NCBI GenBank assembly: GCA_946699065.1
Contig: CAMPDV010001285.1
Span: forward strand, 60,976 to 124,975
Direction of reading: 5' to 3'
Length of the DNA: 64,000 bases
Source: Loxodes magnus
Lineage: Eukaryota; Ciliophora; Karyorelictea; Loxodida; Loxodidae
This document shows positions 1 through 11,924 of this stretch, one piece after another; position 1 is the first letter of the stretch; the number at the start of each line of letters is the position of its first letter. The position numbers and the translations under genes are program-made. The notes beneath the pieces were generated by a model. It did not search any database, had not been told where the DNA came from, and saw nothing but the letters and a program-made list of their open reading frames with translations.

Positions 1-2877
1 ATGACTAATAGGATAGAATTCTCTAAGTATCTAGTTAATAAGTACTAGAAATTGCTAAATCAAAGTCTTTAGAATTTTGAATCATGTCTTCTACTTTATA
101 TTAATGGTGTCTTTCTGAACTTCCTATCAATGTGGACGAATCAATATAACTAGTGGAACATAGAAAAATAAAGCTAAATTACTAAATATTATAGTTATTA
201 TATGAGGTTAAGAAAGACACTACTTGGAACAATCTAAGTCTAAAAAGGATTCTCAAACTTCTATTTCAAAGTTTAGATTACTATCCCTTCCATAACTACA
301 TCTCATTATTTAAGCTAGTAAGAAAATTACTCCTATCAAAGTTATTTCTATCAAAGCTGGAGAGCATTTATAAGTTAGTTTTCCTTTATTTCTAAGTAAC
401 TTCAAATTATAATAGAAAAGCTATTGCCAATAATACTGTTAAGAAACCAAAACCACTTCATAGCTTTATTATACCTCAGAACGCTAAATCTGTTACTCTC
501 GTTGTCAAATAGCTAAACGAAATAGACTAAACAGAACTTATTTAGTATAGAAGTGATCTTAAATCAGGTCCTAATAAAATGTATTAGGCAAATTAAATAA
601 AAAGTATCTATGAAAAGAATTCATCTTCACTTGTCATTCATACTTCTTTGCTTAAAATTTCCTATTTTCTAGATTTTCATATTTTAAATCCAAAAAGTGA
701 AGTTAGCATAGCTATACTAAATAGTACTACTTATTATATTATTATTGCGTTGTATCCTCTCTCATATTTTTTAACTCTCCGTACTGTAGAATCACAGTTA
801 TCACTATATAGTTCAAATGAATCTTTAGGAATGTTAGTTATATTCAATTTCGTATAGGTTCATTATGTTTAGTTCAAACGATGGCGCAAGTTTGGCAGTA
901 CTCAAGATAAGGCACAAGATGTAGATTTCAGTTAGAATCATAGTAATTATTCATAAAGAAGAAGTTCTGATTATCTCTAAAGATGCTATTTTTCTCAAAT
1001 TTTATGCTTCCATTACATCCTAAAAATTTCTTATTTCTCATTTTTTAAATCAGATTAGCAGGAATATAGTAGTCTAAACCTTCTTCTATGCCTTGCTAAA
1101 GGCCATATGCTAATATTATTGGCTATTCTAAGTAGTAGCAATAAGTGAAATGAATAGAGCTATTACATTACTTTTGTACTTCTAGTAATTTTTAGCCTTC
1201 TTCTCCTACATACTCAATTGGAGTTATGGTCATTAAACCATTTAAAAGTCTTCTTACAGCTTTGAGTACTTCAGGCTAAATTTAAGCTTCGTAATTATAA
1301 GCATTATATAAAAGCACAAAATTAGTATCTCCCTCTTACCATCCTAGTTCCATTAGTTTATCAACTGAAAGCCAAATAAAATTAGCAGCAGGTGAGGAAA
1401 AGATAATTTTGATTTCCCTTTGCATGATTTGATTTGCAAGTTGTTCATATACTTGAAGATTTCATACATTATCTCCTTTTATGAAAGTAGTATCATAAGA
1501 GTTCATTACAGTTCTATAAGTTTCTGGACCTCAATTTGATATAATCAAAGACGCTAAATGGCTAATTCCTATATCACTTTATTATCTACAAGTACTTATA
1601 AAGTAAAGCTTAAGTTGAAATCCAACCAACCATAGGACAGTGGATTCTCTTTAAGTAAAGATCTTCACGGGATTATTTTTTCTGTGTTTATGTAAGAAAC
1701 TACACAAGGAATGTGATAAGAGGGTAATTAAAGAATCGATTAAGCTTAAGACATTTATGATCCGTTGGAGTTAGTGGAATAAGAAAAATCTATATAAAAA
1801 TTATCAGGTGGAGTGTAAGTTTGTCCTGGATATAGCACTGAATTCTTCTATATTACCCAATCCTAAGATATTTGAAAAACTTCATCAGGCTAACCTTTCT
1901 AGTTATTATAAACAGAAAACTAGGCTTTTATTTTATTATTTTGATTAAAGAGTTGTTTGAGCATTTGCTTATTGGTAAAGTAGCTTTCTTAAGAAACAAA
2001 AGTTAAGGAAAGTGTCGTATAGTATGCAGTCAATTCGAAATAGGATTTCGGAATAAATCCTTTCAGAGTAATTCCAATAACTCCGTCGTCTAGAACATTG
2101 ATATGAATTTAGGTATTGGATTAAACTAATTAAGTTACTTCTGGATTAATCAAATAAGAAGATTGTAATCCTAATATCTAAAGGTATTTATCAGCTGTAA
2201 TTTATAAAAGGTAAATTTAAAGCATAGCGAAAGCTTATCAACAAATATCTGGTTATAGTAAACTACAGGAGCAGCATAGAGTCTTAGCATCTTAGTGATT
2301 TATTATGGAGTAGTATTTTATATTTATTAGTTGTAGCATTAAGTTGAATTTAATCCATAATAAGAGTGTAGAGGAATATTAACAGTGGTAGTTAGGTTTA
2401 TTTGATTAGTATCAAAAGTCTCAAGAGGTTTATAAAATGTTTATTCTTATTGATATATTAACGAAAGCTGTTTAAAGTTTAGTTTGTCTAATAAAAGTTA
2501 TAGCGGTTGTGGTTCCTATTGATAGGTTGGCATAATTAAATATAGATTTTGTTGATAGAATTACTAGTCTGTTGTATAGCGTAGTGACTGTATTTAGGTT
2601 AGTTTATAGGTATAATAGACATTAAAGGTGATGTGTAGAATAATTTGAATGGTATAAGTTTGAATTTGATTTTGTATGTGTTAGATTTGTTTTGTTATAA
2701 GGATAAAGGCACTATACTGTACTTATCTATTGTATATGATACATAGTGATCTAAGTAAGTTGTTGTTGACTCTAAAGATAGCAATAAAGATTTGATTATA
2801 ATGAATAAATAGTTGATATATTAAATGAACTATTGCTTTACATTAAGTATATGAGTTTGGTTTAAAAAAGGAAACAT
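1..2877 (-). pseudogene. Multi-TM surface protein family, copy A (C-terminus beyond window, damaged)
   Basis: Paralog of the plus-strand gene at 56935-60291. Read on the minus strand with UAR=Gln and UGA=Trp it gives blocks clearly homologous to that gene: IMPTYQQE, PEV followed by VLDDGVIGIT.KGFIPKSYFEL, LHLVPYLEYCQTC, and IPKDSFELYSDNCDF before the first membrane segment. The start chosen (MFPFLNQTHILNV) is in frame and leads into a hydrophobic segment, a likely signal peptide. Damage: relative to copy C it lacks 244 bp at 1525/1526 that encode a conserved segment, which shifts the frame. It also lacks one base near 2571 and has further shifts. The extracellular part comes first, then several membrane helices. 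Function is not recognised; a surface protein is inferred from the layout. Confidence 0.6.
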
Positions 2878-5690
2878 AATAATATTTGATCTTTTATTAG
2901 TTGTTAAATAAAATTGAAGAATTATGGATAAGATTAAATTATTAGCAATCGAAAAAGATATTAATAATGATAAAAACTAAATTAAAAAGTTAAATTAATT
3001 TTAATTTAAGAAATATTTCATAAGGTGCTTATATCTATTTTTTCAATAAATGCCTTAATCATTTGATAAAACTTAAATCATTTATAATATTTAATTTTAG
3101 TAAGAAGTGATTCATAAATTTAAACAGATCAGAGTATATATGAATAAAGTATTTAAGTTGATTGATAAATTAAAATAATTTAAGTATTATATTGATTTAT
3201 TAGAGGATTAGAGGAAATTAAGCATAAAGTCTATTATAATATCTTAAGCGAATCATTTATTTTCAATCTATTAGCAACTCTACAATTAACGTGCTTGAAT
3301 GTTTATTTATTGTACCTAAAATGTTTATTTAATGCATGCTAATAGAATGTGGATTTAACTAAAGTTTTTATAAATAAAATAGAAATAAATAAATTAAAGA
3401 AATAAATTAAGATTAATTTTAGAATTCATTTTAAAGCTTTCAAAAGTTTTTACTCATCTGTGAATAAATCAAATTTTGGATCATTAATTAACTTAGACAT
3501 CTTTGTACTAAAGTTCGCGCTTAAGATGAGAAAAATACATTTTTAGGAAATTGAAAAGGAATTTTTTTAATTCTGGAAATAGTTGATTTGAGAAAAAAGA
3601 GAAAAAAAGAAAAGTAGATAAACTAATGAAGATAAAAATAGAAAATAAATGTAAAATTTAAATTTTATTTTACTAGTTTATTTATAAAAAATTATTTTAG
3701 AATAAATTTATAAAAATTATAACCAAAAATTAACTGCTTAATTAAATGTGACCATTCCTTTTTACACAGTATAAGGCTTAGTTATATATGAACCTAAAAT
3801 TTCTATCAGTCAACTAAAAGATTTAATTTAATTAAATTAGGAGACAAATATTTCTCAGTTTTTAGGCTTTTTTGATTTAGTTAAATGACAGTAGCTGTAT
3901 TTACTTATAACTACTAAAAACTGTTAATTAATTTGAAAAATTATTATTAAAGTAAGTTGAAATATATAAAATAGTGTGCATACAAAATAATTTTTGGAAT
4001 GATTAGAACTTATAAGAACCAATATTGTAATAAAATGCCATTAATTAAAATTTAATCTTTTCAATTGGCTTTGATAAATCAGTTCTAAAGCAGATGAACA
4101 GAATAGTGTTTAAAAGCAATAGAAGATTTTATGAAGTGTTCATGAAAGCTAATTAGTTATAATGAATATATTAAACTTTGAGTTTTTGTTGAACTGTTTA
4201 AGTTTAAATTTATAAATAAGATAAATGAATCAAACCTTTAATATAAAAATTAAATAAATAAATATAAGCTTAAAGAATTATATAATAAAGCTTTAATTAT
4301 CTGGTTTTTCTATTTATTTTCATTAAAAAGGAAGATCAGATTAATTAAATAAACTTACGATCCTTTAAATAGAAAATGTTTTAAAAATTATAAAACTTAA
4401 CTAAAATTTAACATTTTTCTATCAAATTAATTTAAGCTTAAAATTATTTAGACTTTAACTTTATAGTTAAGAATAAACATTTCTTTAGAAAAAAGCATTT
4501 CTCTAAATTTATTTTAGAGATTAATATTTATAAAATATAATCTTAATAATTTTTTATTAGTTTTTATTTAAAAATCATATATTTTATGGTTCCAACTAAT
4601 ATATAATTATAAGTATTTTAATATTCTTTGTTCAAAGTTTTGTTTCTAGGAGCAATCATTATTCATATTTCAATCTTTTAAGAAAAATTTAATATAGATA
4701 AATCCTAAATTATTAATAACCTTCATTATTATTCTTAAGCTTAATACTTCATTATATGGTTATAATAAAGATTTATGTAGCTTTTTTCAATTTATGTGAA
4801 ATAGAAGTCTATATAAATAAATTTAAGCTATATTTGAAGCTCATCTAGAAATCTATGTCCTTATGCTATTTAAATAAAATAAGGATTTAGTTTTTTAATT
4901 AGTTGCTTGAGTTTCTGACAGATACTAAAATATTAATTAATTAAATTTGATTTCTATATTATAAGCTTTAAATCGTTATTTGAATGTATTCAATTACTAC
5001 TAAATACATTTTCATATTTTATAATTGAAAATTCTTCCTGAATAGCTTTAAATAGAATATTTAATTTATAAGTAATTTTATAGAACTTCATTGTAAATAA
5101 TATTAAGATAAATAAGCAATTTGCAGTTTATTTTAGCTATTTATTTTGATCTATATAAGTTTATAGATTCAATTTTAGCTTAATAGACCCAATATTAATA
5201 CATTTTCTCTTTAATTTCAATATCAGATTTAACATCAAATTAGTATATCTTTAATAAACCTCCTATCAAATTATCATCCTCTTATTTTTAATTAACTAAA
5301 TCATACACTAAATTAATACAAACAATACATCAAAGCTAGAATCATTTTATAAAACTGTAAGATCTATTCAATAAATATAAAAGCGAGTGCATTGCTAAAC
5401 TAATAACCACAGATACAATAAATCACTACTTTAGTAATTCATTAATCAATAGATTTATTTTCAAACTTCCAAAACTTAAACTTATATTCTTCTTTGTATG
5501 CTCTAGTTATTATATACTCGCATCAAGACAAATACCTCAATAATAACCAAAAACTCTCTTCCTTACTCAATTAAGAAATGCTTTTTTAATCAAATTATAA
5601 GTATAAACTTTATAAAAAGCTTAATAGCTCTTGGTATATTATAATTACCTAAGCTTTTAATTATTTATTTTTCTTTTACCTTTAATACTT
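2878..5690. other. AT-rich spacer, no gene seen
   Basis: Very AT-rich, with no domain motif or protein-like composition on either strand. It is almost identical to 30315-33120 in copy B (for example one difference near 4357), so the duplication here is very recent or has been homogenised. Nothing further is supported. Confidence 0.6.
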
Positions 5691-5694
5691 AAAC

Positions 5695-5962
5695 AGCAGA
5701 TTCGGAAGTTTTATACAGAGATTATTTGGATATAATGTATACTGCACTCCTCTTAGCTATTCTTTTAAACGTAGTGGTTACGTTTAATATGATCAATTTG
5801 CTTTTTTCACTTCTATAAGTAAAATTTTTCTGGTTGATCTTTAGGTCTACATCCATTGACTAATTTTAAAGGAATATGCTTTTGGTTAGCACTACAAATT
5901 GACTGAATTTTGTTTTAATCATTCGATTCTAATATTTGCTGAGTTCTTATTTTAAGTCTTTT
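5695..5962 (-). CDS. Short conserved coding-like segment, unknown (copy A)
   Basis: One minus-strand frame gives a Cys/Lys-rich stretch, with ICSANQKHIPLKLVNGC and then RPKDQPEKFYLQKWKKQIDH, ending near SQEECSIHYIQII. Copy B (33128-33385) keeps this frame open in the same register, with substitutions and no net shift across the core. No family is recognised and no start codon is evident. It could be an exon of a larger gene or a remnant. A second frame with synonymous-looking changes competes, so the frame choice is uncertain. Confidence 0.25.
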
Positions 5963-5990
5963 ATTCTTAAGTACTAGACATATGTATGCG

Positions 5991-6700
5991 ATTTCCTATC
6001 AAGCTCTTATACATTTCTTAAAAGTTTAAAATTCTCCTATTACATAATTTTAGTTCTTAAAGTAAATTTTGCTATTCGTATCTAGATTGGTATAGATCCT
6101 ATTCAGAAGAGATTTTTGCGTAAAATGTTAGTTTTTTATATAGTAGGTAATGAAAGGATAAAAATAAGTGAATGATAAATTTAGTTTATAAGGTAAATAG
6201 TAAATTTTAATTGATTATTGTATATAATATTTAATTATTTAATTTAATTTTAACTTAAATATATTTTCTAATGGATAGTTCGTTGATCTCTTTAAATAAA
6301 TGGTAAAACAGTTTTGCTTATAGCATAAAAATCTAAAGGGATAAGCATTATATTTAATTTAAGTTATATAGAAATAATAGCAAAAATATAAGAAAATAAA
6401 ATATTTTTCTTATATTTAAATGATTTAAAAGGATGTAAATATGTTTTAATAATAATATACTTATAAGTATAATTAATTAATTAATACTTTTATACTTAAT
6501 TCTATTTAAACTAAGTCAGGATATTATTTTCCTTATATCAGATAATATAATTAAACTATTATAAAGTAAGTTATAAAATTATAAATCAAAATAAAAATAT
6601 ATAATTTATTAAGAGTATCTGTTTAACTAATATTTTAAATTACCTAATTATTCTCTAGGTAAAATTACTTTTTTTCTTAAATATGAAACTCTACCTATTT
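5991..6700. other. AT-rich spacer, no gene seen
   Basis: Runs of A/T with no protein-like reading. 6130-6680 is near identical to copy B at 33540-34100. Confidence 0.55.
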
Positions 6701-6759
6701 TGTTTTTTAAAACTGGAAAATATAATCAACTACGATAAAACTAAAGGTAATTCTTTAAT

Positions 6760-7491
6760 ATTTAGATAGAATATTCCAAGAATATACAGTTCTTTATTAT
6801 CTGTAGCTATATCTAGTTAGTATAATTGAATCGTATCGGGAAGTAGAGATAATACGATAAAGATATGGGACTTAACAACTGGCTAGTGTAAGAGTATTTT
6901 ATAGGGACATACGAATTCTTTATTATCTGTAGCGATTTCAAGAGACCAAAAAAGGAATCGTATAGGGAAGTTCTGAAGGTACGATAATGATATGGAACTT
7001 AGCAACTGGTTAGTTAAAAAGTTCTTTGTAAGGACACACAAATGGTGTAAATTCTTTAGCAATATCAAGTGATTGGAATTGAATTTTATTGGTAAGTTAT
7101 GATAAATCGATCAATAAATGGGACTAGCTAATGTAAGGGTTCTTTGTGGGGAGATAAAGATTCTGTGCTTTCTGTAGCGATTTCAAGTGACCAGAACTGA
7201 TCATATCAGGAAGTATTGATAAGATAATCAATATATGGGGATCCACAATTAGTCAGCTACTTCGAACTCTTCAAGGTCATTCAAATAATATATCAAATAT
7301 TCAATTTAGTAATGCTTCAAGTGTTTCAATTTCTGGATCATGTAGATATGGAACTTTTATATAGGTGAATGTATATAAACTCTTTAAGGCTAAAAAATGA
7401 TCTAAATTCTATAGCATTGGGTAAGGACAAGAAATAAATAGTATCAGGAGGATATGATAATACTGTGAGAAAGTGGAAAATAATAAGTTGA
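6760..7491 (+). pseudogene. WD40-repeat gene remnant, copy A
   Basis: Several WD40 blades are recognisable. The best reads NWIVSGSRDNTIKIWDL followed by TTGQCKSILQGHTNS, where the N-W pair is aac tga (TGA as Trp) and TTGQ uses TAG as Gln. Later blades (GTIMIWNLATGQLKSS, DQNWS.., SGSIDKIINIW, and the terminal VRKWKIIS followed by TGA) lie in different frames, so the copy carries several frame shifts. It is related to the less damaged gene at 18219-19030, and the same remnant sits at 34183-34904. WD40 propellers are protein-interaction scaffolds; the partner is unknown. Confidence 0.8.
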
Positions 7492-8350
7492 GAGAAAGTA
7501 ATAACTATTAAGACTTTTAATTTTACAATTTAAGAAGTTTATTATTACTATTAGGTAAAGCATACTATGTATTTAATTACGTATAAAAGCTTTAGATTAT
7601 ATAAACCAATTAAAAATTAAGATATTTACGCATGGTAAAAAACAAAAAGACTTAAGAAACAACATGAGAATAGAAGTTTGACATTTTTAAACATAAACTT
7701 AAATAAAGTGATACTTCTGAATTAAATCAGAAGCTTCATTTAATAGGAATTTGATTAAAGTGAATTAATGATAAATTTGATAGTTTTAGGTTTATTAAAT
7801 GATTATTAAAGATTTATCTCTTAACCAATCTGCTTTAAAACTAGATTTGGTATGAAATATAAGGTTATTTTATTATTTGTTATGATTTAATTAAATATCT
7901 TGTACTTATTTTAAATAAATATAAAACATTTATTCTTCTTTATATAGAATACTAATTTAAGATCTTTTATTTTATTTTTTAACTAATTTATTATTAACCT
8001 CTTTAACTATTCGTTAAGTTAAACTAATTATTTCAATTTTTTAATTTTATAACTTCTAAAATTACTTAATTAATATCTTAAAATAAAGATTTATTTTTTA
8101 TAATACGACAAAATTAAATTTCTAAGAATAAAGAATCAACAAAATTAAAAAAAATAGACATAAGATGTTAGATTAAGATTTATAACTTTTATTAATTTCT
8201 GAGTTTTTATAATTTATGCTATTATAATAAAGTTTAAACTATTTTTATATTTAATTTTTATTAATTTATTAAAAATAGCTTTTTTATATTTGTTTTCTTA
8301 TCATTATTTTTTATTATATATAATTAAAGCATTTATAAAGATATTTTTAT
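7492..8350. other. AT-rich spacer, no gene seen
   Basis: No protein-like content. Near identical to copy B (34905-35750). Confidence 0.55.
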
Positions 8351-8351
8351 T

Positions 8352-8864
8352 TATACATTTTTTTAATTTCTCTTTTTATTATAATCTTTTAATGCTTTTG
8401 TTTTACTCTAAGTATGAAAATTAATTCTTTAATAATTAAGCCTCCAATATTATTTAGTATGTCTTTTAATCAGTTTAAACAATACAATTTAGTCTTTTTA
8501 TTTTTTCTTTTACTTTGCTATATTTACAGCTACTTCATTCTGTAGTTTTTTCCTCAGATTTCCTTTTTTTGTTCTTAACTTGCATTATTATGCTGTAAAG
8601 TGACTTGTTTTAATGTAAAATTAACATATATTATTGTTTTTTAAAGCTCGTTTTAATAATGACATTATTTAATCTTAGAGAGTTTCCCGCTGTATTTCCA
8701 AGATTTTGAAGAAAGTTTGTTTGAAAATTATCTGACTTTATAAGGGTTAGAAGTTTATAATTTTCGAATTTATATTCATTACTCAATATATTATCTGTTT
8801 GCAAAAACTGATTGGCAGTATATCTGTTATAACTATTTAAAATTTCATTCAGAAAAAGAAACAT
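8352..8864 (-). CDS. Small hypothetical protein, copy A
   Basis: A minus-strand frame starts at an ATG (MFLFLNEILNSYNRY). It stays protein-like for about 170 codons if TAA/TAG are Gln, with a Lys/Glu-rich second half (VKNKKRKSEEKTTEWSS, then KVKEKIKRLNCIVQTDQKT). The first 77 codons contain no stop-type codon at all, unusual in this base composition. Copy B preserves the first about 48 residues with conservative changes, then shifts frame. No domain is recognised and no neighbour suggests a role. It may be a genuine small gene that has decayed in B. Confidence 0.35.
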
Positions 8865-8869
8865 GATGA

Positions 8870-10012
8870 GAATTACTTTTCACAAACATTAAAAGTTAAT
8901 ACTTCATTGACTAAAAAAATTCACAAGCATCTTTTGGTAAAAAAAGCATTTATAATAATTAAAATTTTCAAAAAATTTTTTAGTTAAAAAATTTAAATTT
9001 AAAGCTAAGTAACTTTTATATGCTATGAGATTAAATCTACACAGAATTAGTTCAAACCTAAAAAATTAACGTTATTTAAAATTTTGTCTTATAGATAAAA
9101 AAAGTAACCTTTTTTAGTAAAATTATAGAATAATTATTTTAAAATTAATATTTAAATTGTATTACTTTAAAAATTATTCAGATTATCTTTGTCTTAATTA
9201 GAAATTTAGAGTTAGTATTATCGCGCACTAAGCATAAATTTAAAATTATTTAAAATTAACGATTTAAATTTTCTAATAAGTAGATATTAAATTATTATAT
9301 TAGGATTTGAATTAATGGATATCAAAATAAATAATTTTCATATCTTCAATTAAAAATTAAATTATTTTCTCAAATTAAAAATTAAACTTTTTAAGCTTTA
9401 TTAGTAGATCAACAAACATTCAAAAGATCTAGCTTGAAAGATTTAAATTTTTTTATTATTTAATATATTATTTTCTCTCATCTCTTTGTTAATAATTTAT
9501 AATTAATTTATTTTATGAAGAAAAATAAATTTTTAATCATAATTTGCTATTTAGCAATTCTGAATTCATAAATATACATGAAAAAAATTAAATATTTTCT
9601 AATTGTTTTTTTATTAAATTTATAATCCTTACCTATAATAAATATCAAAAATAGTTAAGTCAATAAATTCTTATATTAAAAAAGTAAAAATTGTATAAAA
9701 TAAATCTATATTATAAATATTTTTATTTTAAATTTAGAGAGATGTAATTAAAAAAATTATGCAGAATAAAAATGATTTACATTATTAAACTATATCTAAA
9801 TATATTTATTCTTTTTAATATATATCTCCTTAAAAATTTTTCCATCTTTAAAATTTCCTGAAGTGAAAAAAGCAAAAAAGAAATTTTAAAAATATTTTTT
9901 TAAATTACTAACTTCTCTAATACTTTTTATCTAAAAAATTTTATATTTCTAACGTTTTTATCTTTATAAGAATATTTAAAGCCTTAGCATTAAAATTTTT
10001 AAAATTTTTATC
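8870..10012. other. AT-rich spacer, no gene seen
   Basis: Extreme A/T content. Diverged from copy B by many substitutions and small indels. No coding or RNA signal seen. Confidence 0.5.
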
Positions 10013-11010
10013 CCGTCCGAAAAAACTCTTGTAATATAAAACGCTGAGCAAAAAAACAAAAATAAATTTTCACGCTTTTTAACTGTAAAAACATTTTTTA
10101 CTTTTTAAATATTTATTTTCAAAATTAATCTTAAAAAAAAATTTAACTCCAAACTAATTCGAAAAAAAATTTTCGAATATTTTTGAAATTAAAAAATCTT
10201 AAAATTTTTTTTTCTTATTGCAGTTCTAAAAAAAAAATTTAATTAAAATTTTTTTTTAAATCCAACTTTTTTTAATCACTTCACTTATTTTTTTATTCCC
10301 AATATTAATATAAACTTTTCACTAATTTTGTTTCTCCTTTTAAAATTAATCCATTCTCCTTCATATCCTTTACTTTAAAAACCTCACTCTTTAATAATTT
10401 AATCAACACTCTCATCCCTTATCCCTTTTTACCCTTTTTTAGTTCCGTTTCAATTTTTTTGTCCTAACTTTCGCACTTTTGTTCCGTCACAACTTTTCCC
10501 TATAGTGCAAAACGCTGAGCAAAAAAACAAATATTTTATTTTCGCGTTTTTATACTAAATAAAACTTTCAAACTTTTTCAATTCTTATTTTAAGAATTGT
10601 CTTAAAAAAATTTAATGTTCTTAAATTAAAAAAAGACTTTATATTTAAAAAAATTACAATACTTAATTCTAAAAATTATTTTCCACTCTCTAAAATTAAA
10701 AATTCTAAAACTAATTTTGTCTTATTCACAAACTCAAAATACTTTTTTATTTATAAAATTTTGTACTCTACTCTCTTAAATTAAACAAAATATATATAAA
10801 CTCTCAACTAATTCCATTTCTCCTTTTTAACTAATCCATTCTTAATCTTATTAAAACTTAAACTTAAAAAACCTCACTCTCTAATAAAATTCTATCAACA
10901 TTACCATCCCTTATCCTTTTTTAGTTCCATTTAAAATTTTTTTGTCCTAACTTTCACACTTTTGTTCCAACAGAAAATATTTTATTTAGTGCAAAACAAT
11001 GAGCAAAAAC
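10013..11010. repeat. Degenerate ~480-bp tandem repeat, copy A
   Basis: Three units share the core AACGCTGAGCAAAAAAACAA (cores at 10041, 10511 and, degraded, about 10995), spaced about 470 and 484 bp. The core is preceded by a CTTTTGTTCC...TAGTGCAAA motif and each unit contains AACCTCACTCTTTAATAA and CATCCCTTATCC blocks. The minus strand between cores reads partly protein-like (RDESVDQIIKEWGF) in one unit but not convincingly in all. Function unknown. Confidence 0.7.
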
Positions 11011-11514
11011 AATTTCTTTAATTTCACAAAGATTTTATACTATATAAAAACATTAATTTAAATATATACTATTACACATCCTTAAATTATTAAACGCAAA
11101 ATCTTTAAAATAAATAATATATAATAACTTTAAAATTATAAAATTATAAAATTATAAAATTAAAATCATAAAATAATAATAAAATAATAAAATAAAAATT
11201 AATAAATAATTACCTTCATATTCTTTATCCACAAAAATTTAACTTTATCTAATTTAAAAAAACAAATTATGTACTAAAAAAATACCTTTAACACTCTTTA
11301 TACTATTTTCACTCTTTATAATATTTATATTCCCTAAATAGTATTTATACTCAAATAGTATTTATAACCGACTTTTATTAACTAAACATACACACACTCT
11401 CGTTACATATTTATAAACTCTTTTATTATAATATTTTCCTTTAAACTTATAACCAATCTTTCATATATAAATATATTAACTCATAAAAATATAAACATAT
11501 ATATATAAATAATA
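11011..11514. other. AT-rich stretch with short microsatellites
   Basis: Contains AAAATT-type runs near 11135-11190 and TATA runs near 11490-11515. No gene seen. Confidence 0.55.
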
Positions 11515-11587
11515 TGTAATTAATAAGAGTTATTATTAAGTATATCAGTTGTTCACTCTCATAGTTGATTTCCAAACTTGTCCATCA
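11515..11587 (-). CDS. Putative last exon of the microexon tail, copy A
   Basis: Immediately after the last intron-like segment (ending GGTTGTAG on the minus strand) comes an open stretch reading WWTSLEINYESEQLIYLI, starting TGA TGG. Copy B aligns without indels (WWTSLISNDESEQLIYLI), differing only by substitutions, and similarity drops soon after ACTCTTATTAATTA. Same-length conservation next to indel-rich intron-like sequence suggests an exon. Assignment to the upstream RING gene is inference. Confidence 0.4.
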
Positions 11588-11924
11588 CTACAACCATGAA
11601 ATTCTTACAACCTGAATTCACATTAATAAACTCACCCCCTTATTTCACAAAACATACACTCTATTACATTATCTTTAAACTCATTTGTACTAACTTATAT
11701 TAATTAAAACTTAAAAAACTTACCATCTATTTAATTAAAACGTAAAAAACAACCTTACATACTAATATTAACACCAATTATTACATTCTAAAATAAAATA
11801 TCTAAACCTAAAATACTTTTATCTAATATTGATTAAAATATATATTACTATTCGAAACTTATAAACATATGTCAAATTGTATATTACCAACTGATCAGTA
11901 AATACTTACGTTCTATACAGTTAA
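11588..11924 (-). other. Chain of non-repetitive mini-introns and microexons, copy A
   Basis: On the minus strand this flank divides into GT...AG segments of about 19-32 nt. They are separated by AAC, TTG, a 9-nt exon (TTTCGAATA), a 6-nt exon (ATAAAA), then AAT, TAT, ATG, TTA, AGT, GGG and GTT. Every separator is a multiple of three. Against copy B the separators align with substitutions only, while the GT...AG segments differ by indels of 1, 2 and 9 nt. Known spliceosomal introns start GT and end AG, and very short ones occur in ciliates. That these are spliced is inference. Confidence 0.5.
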
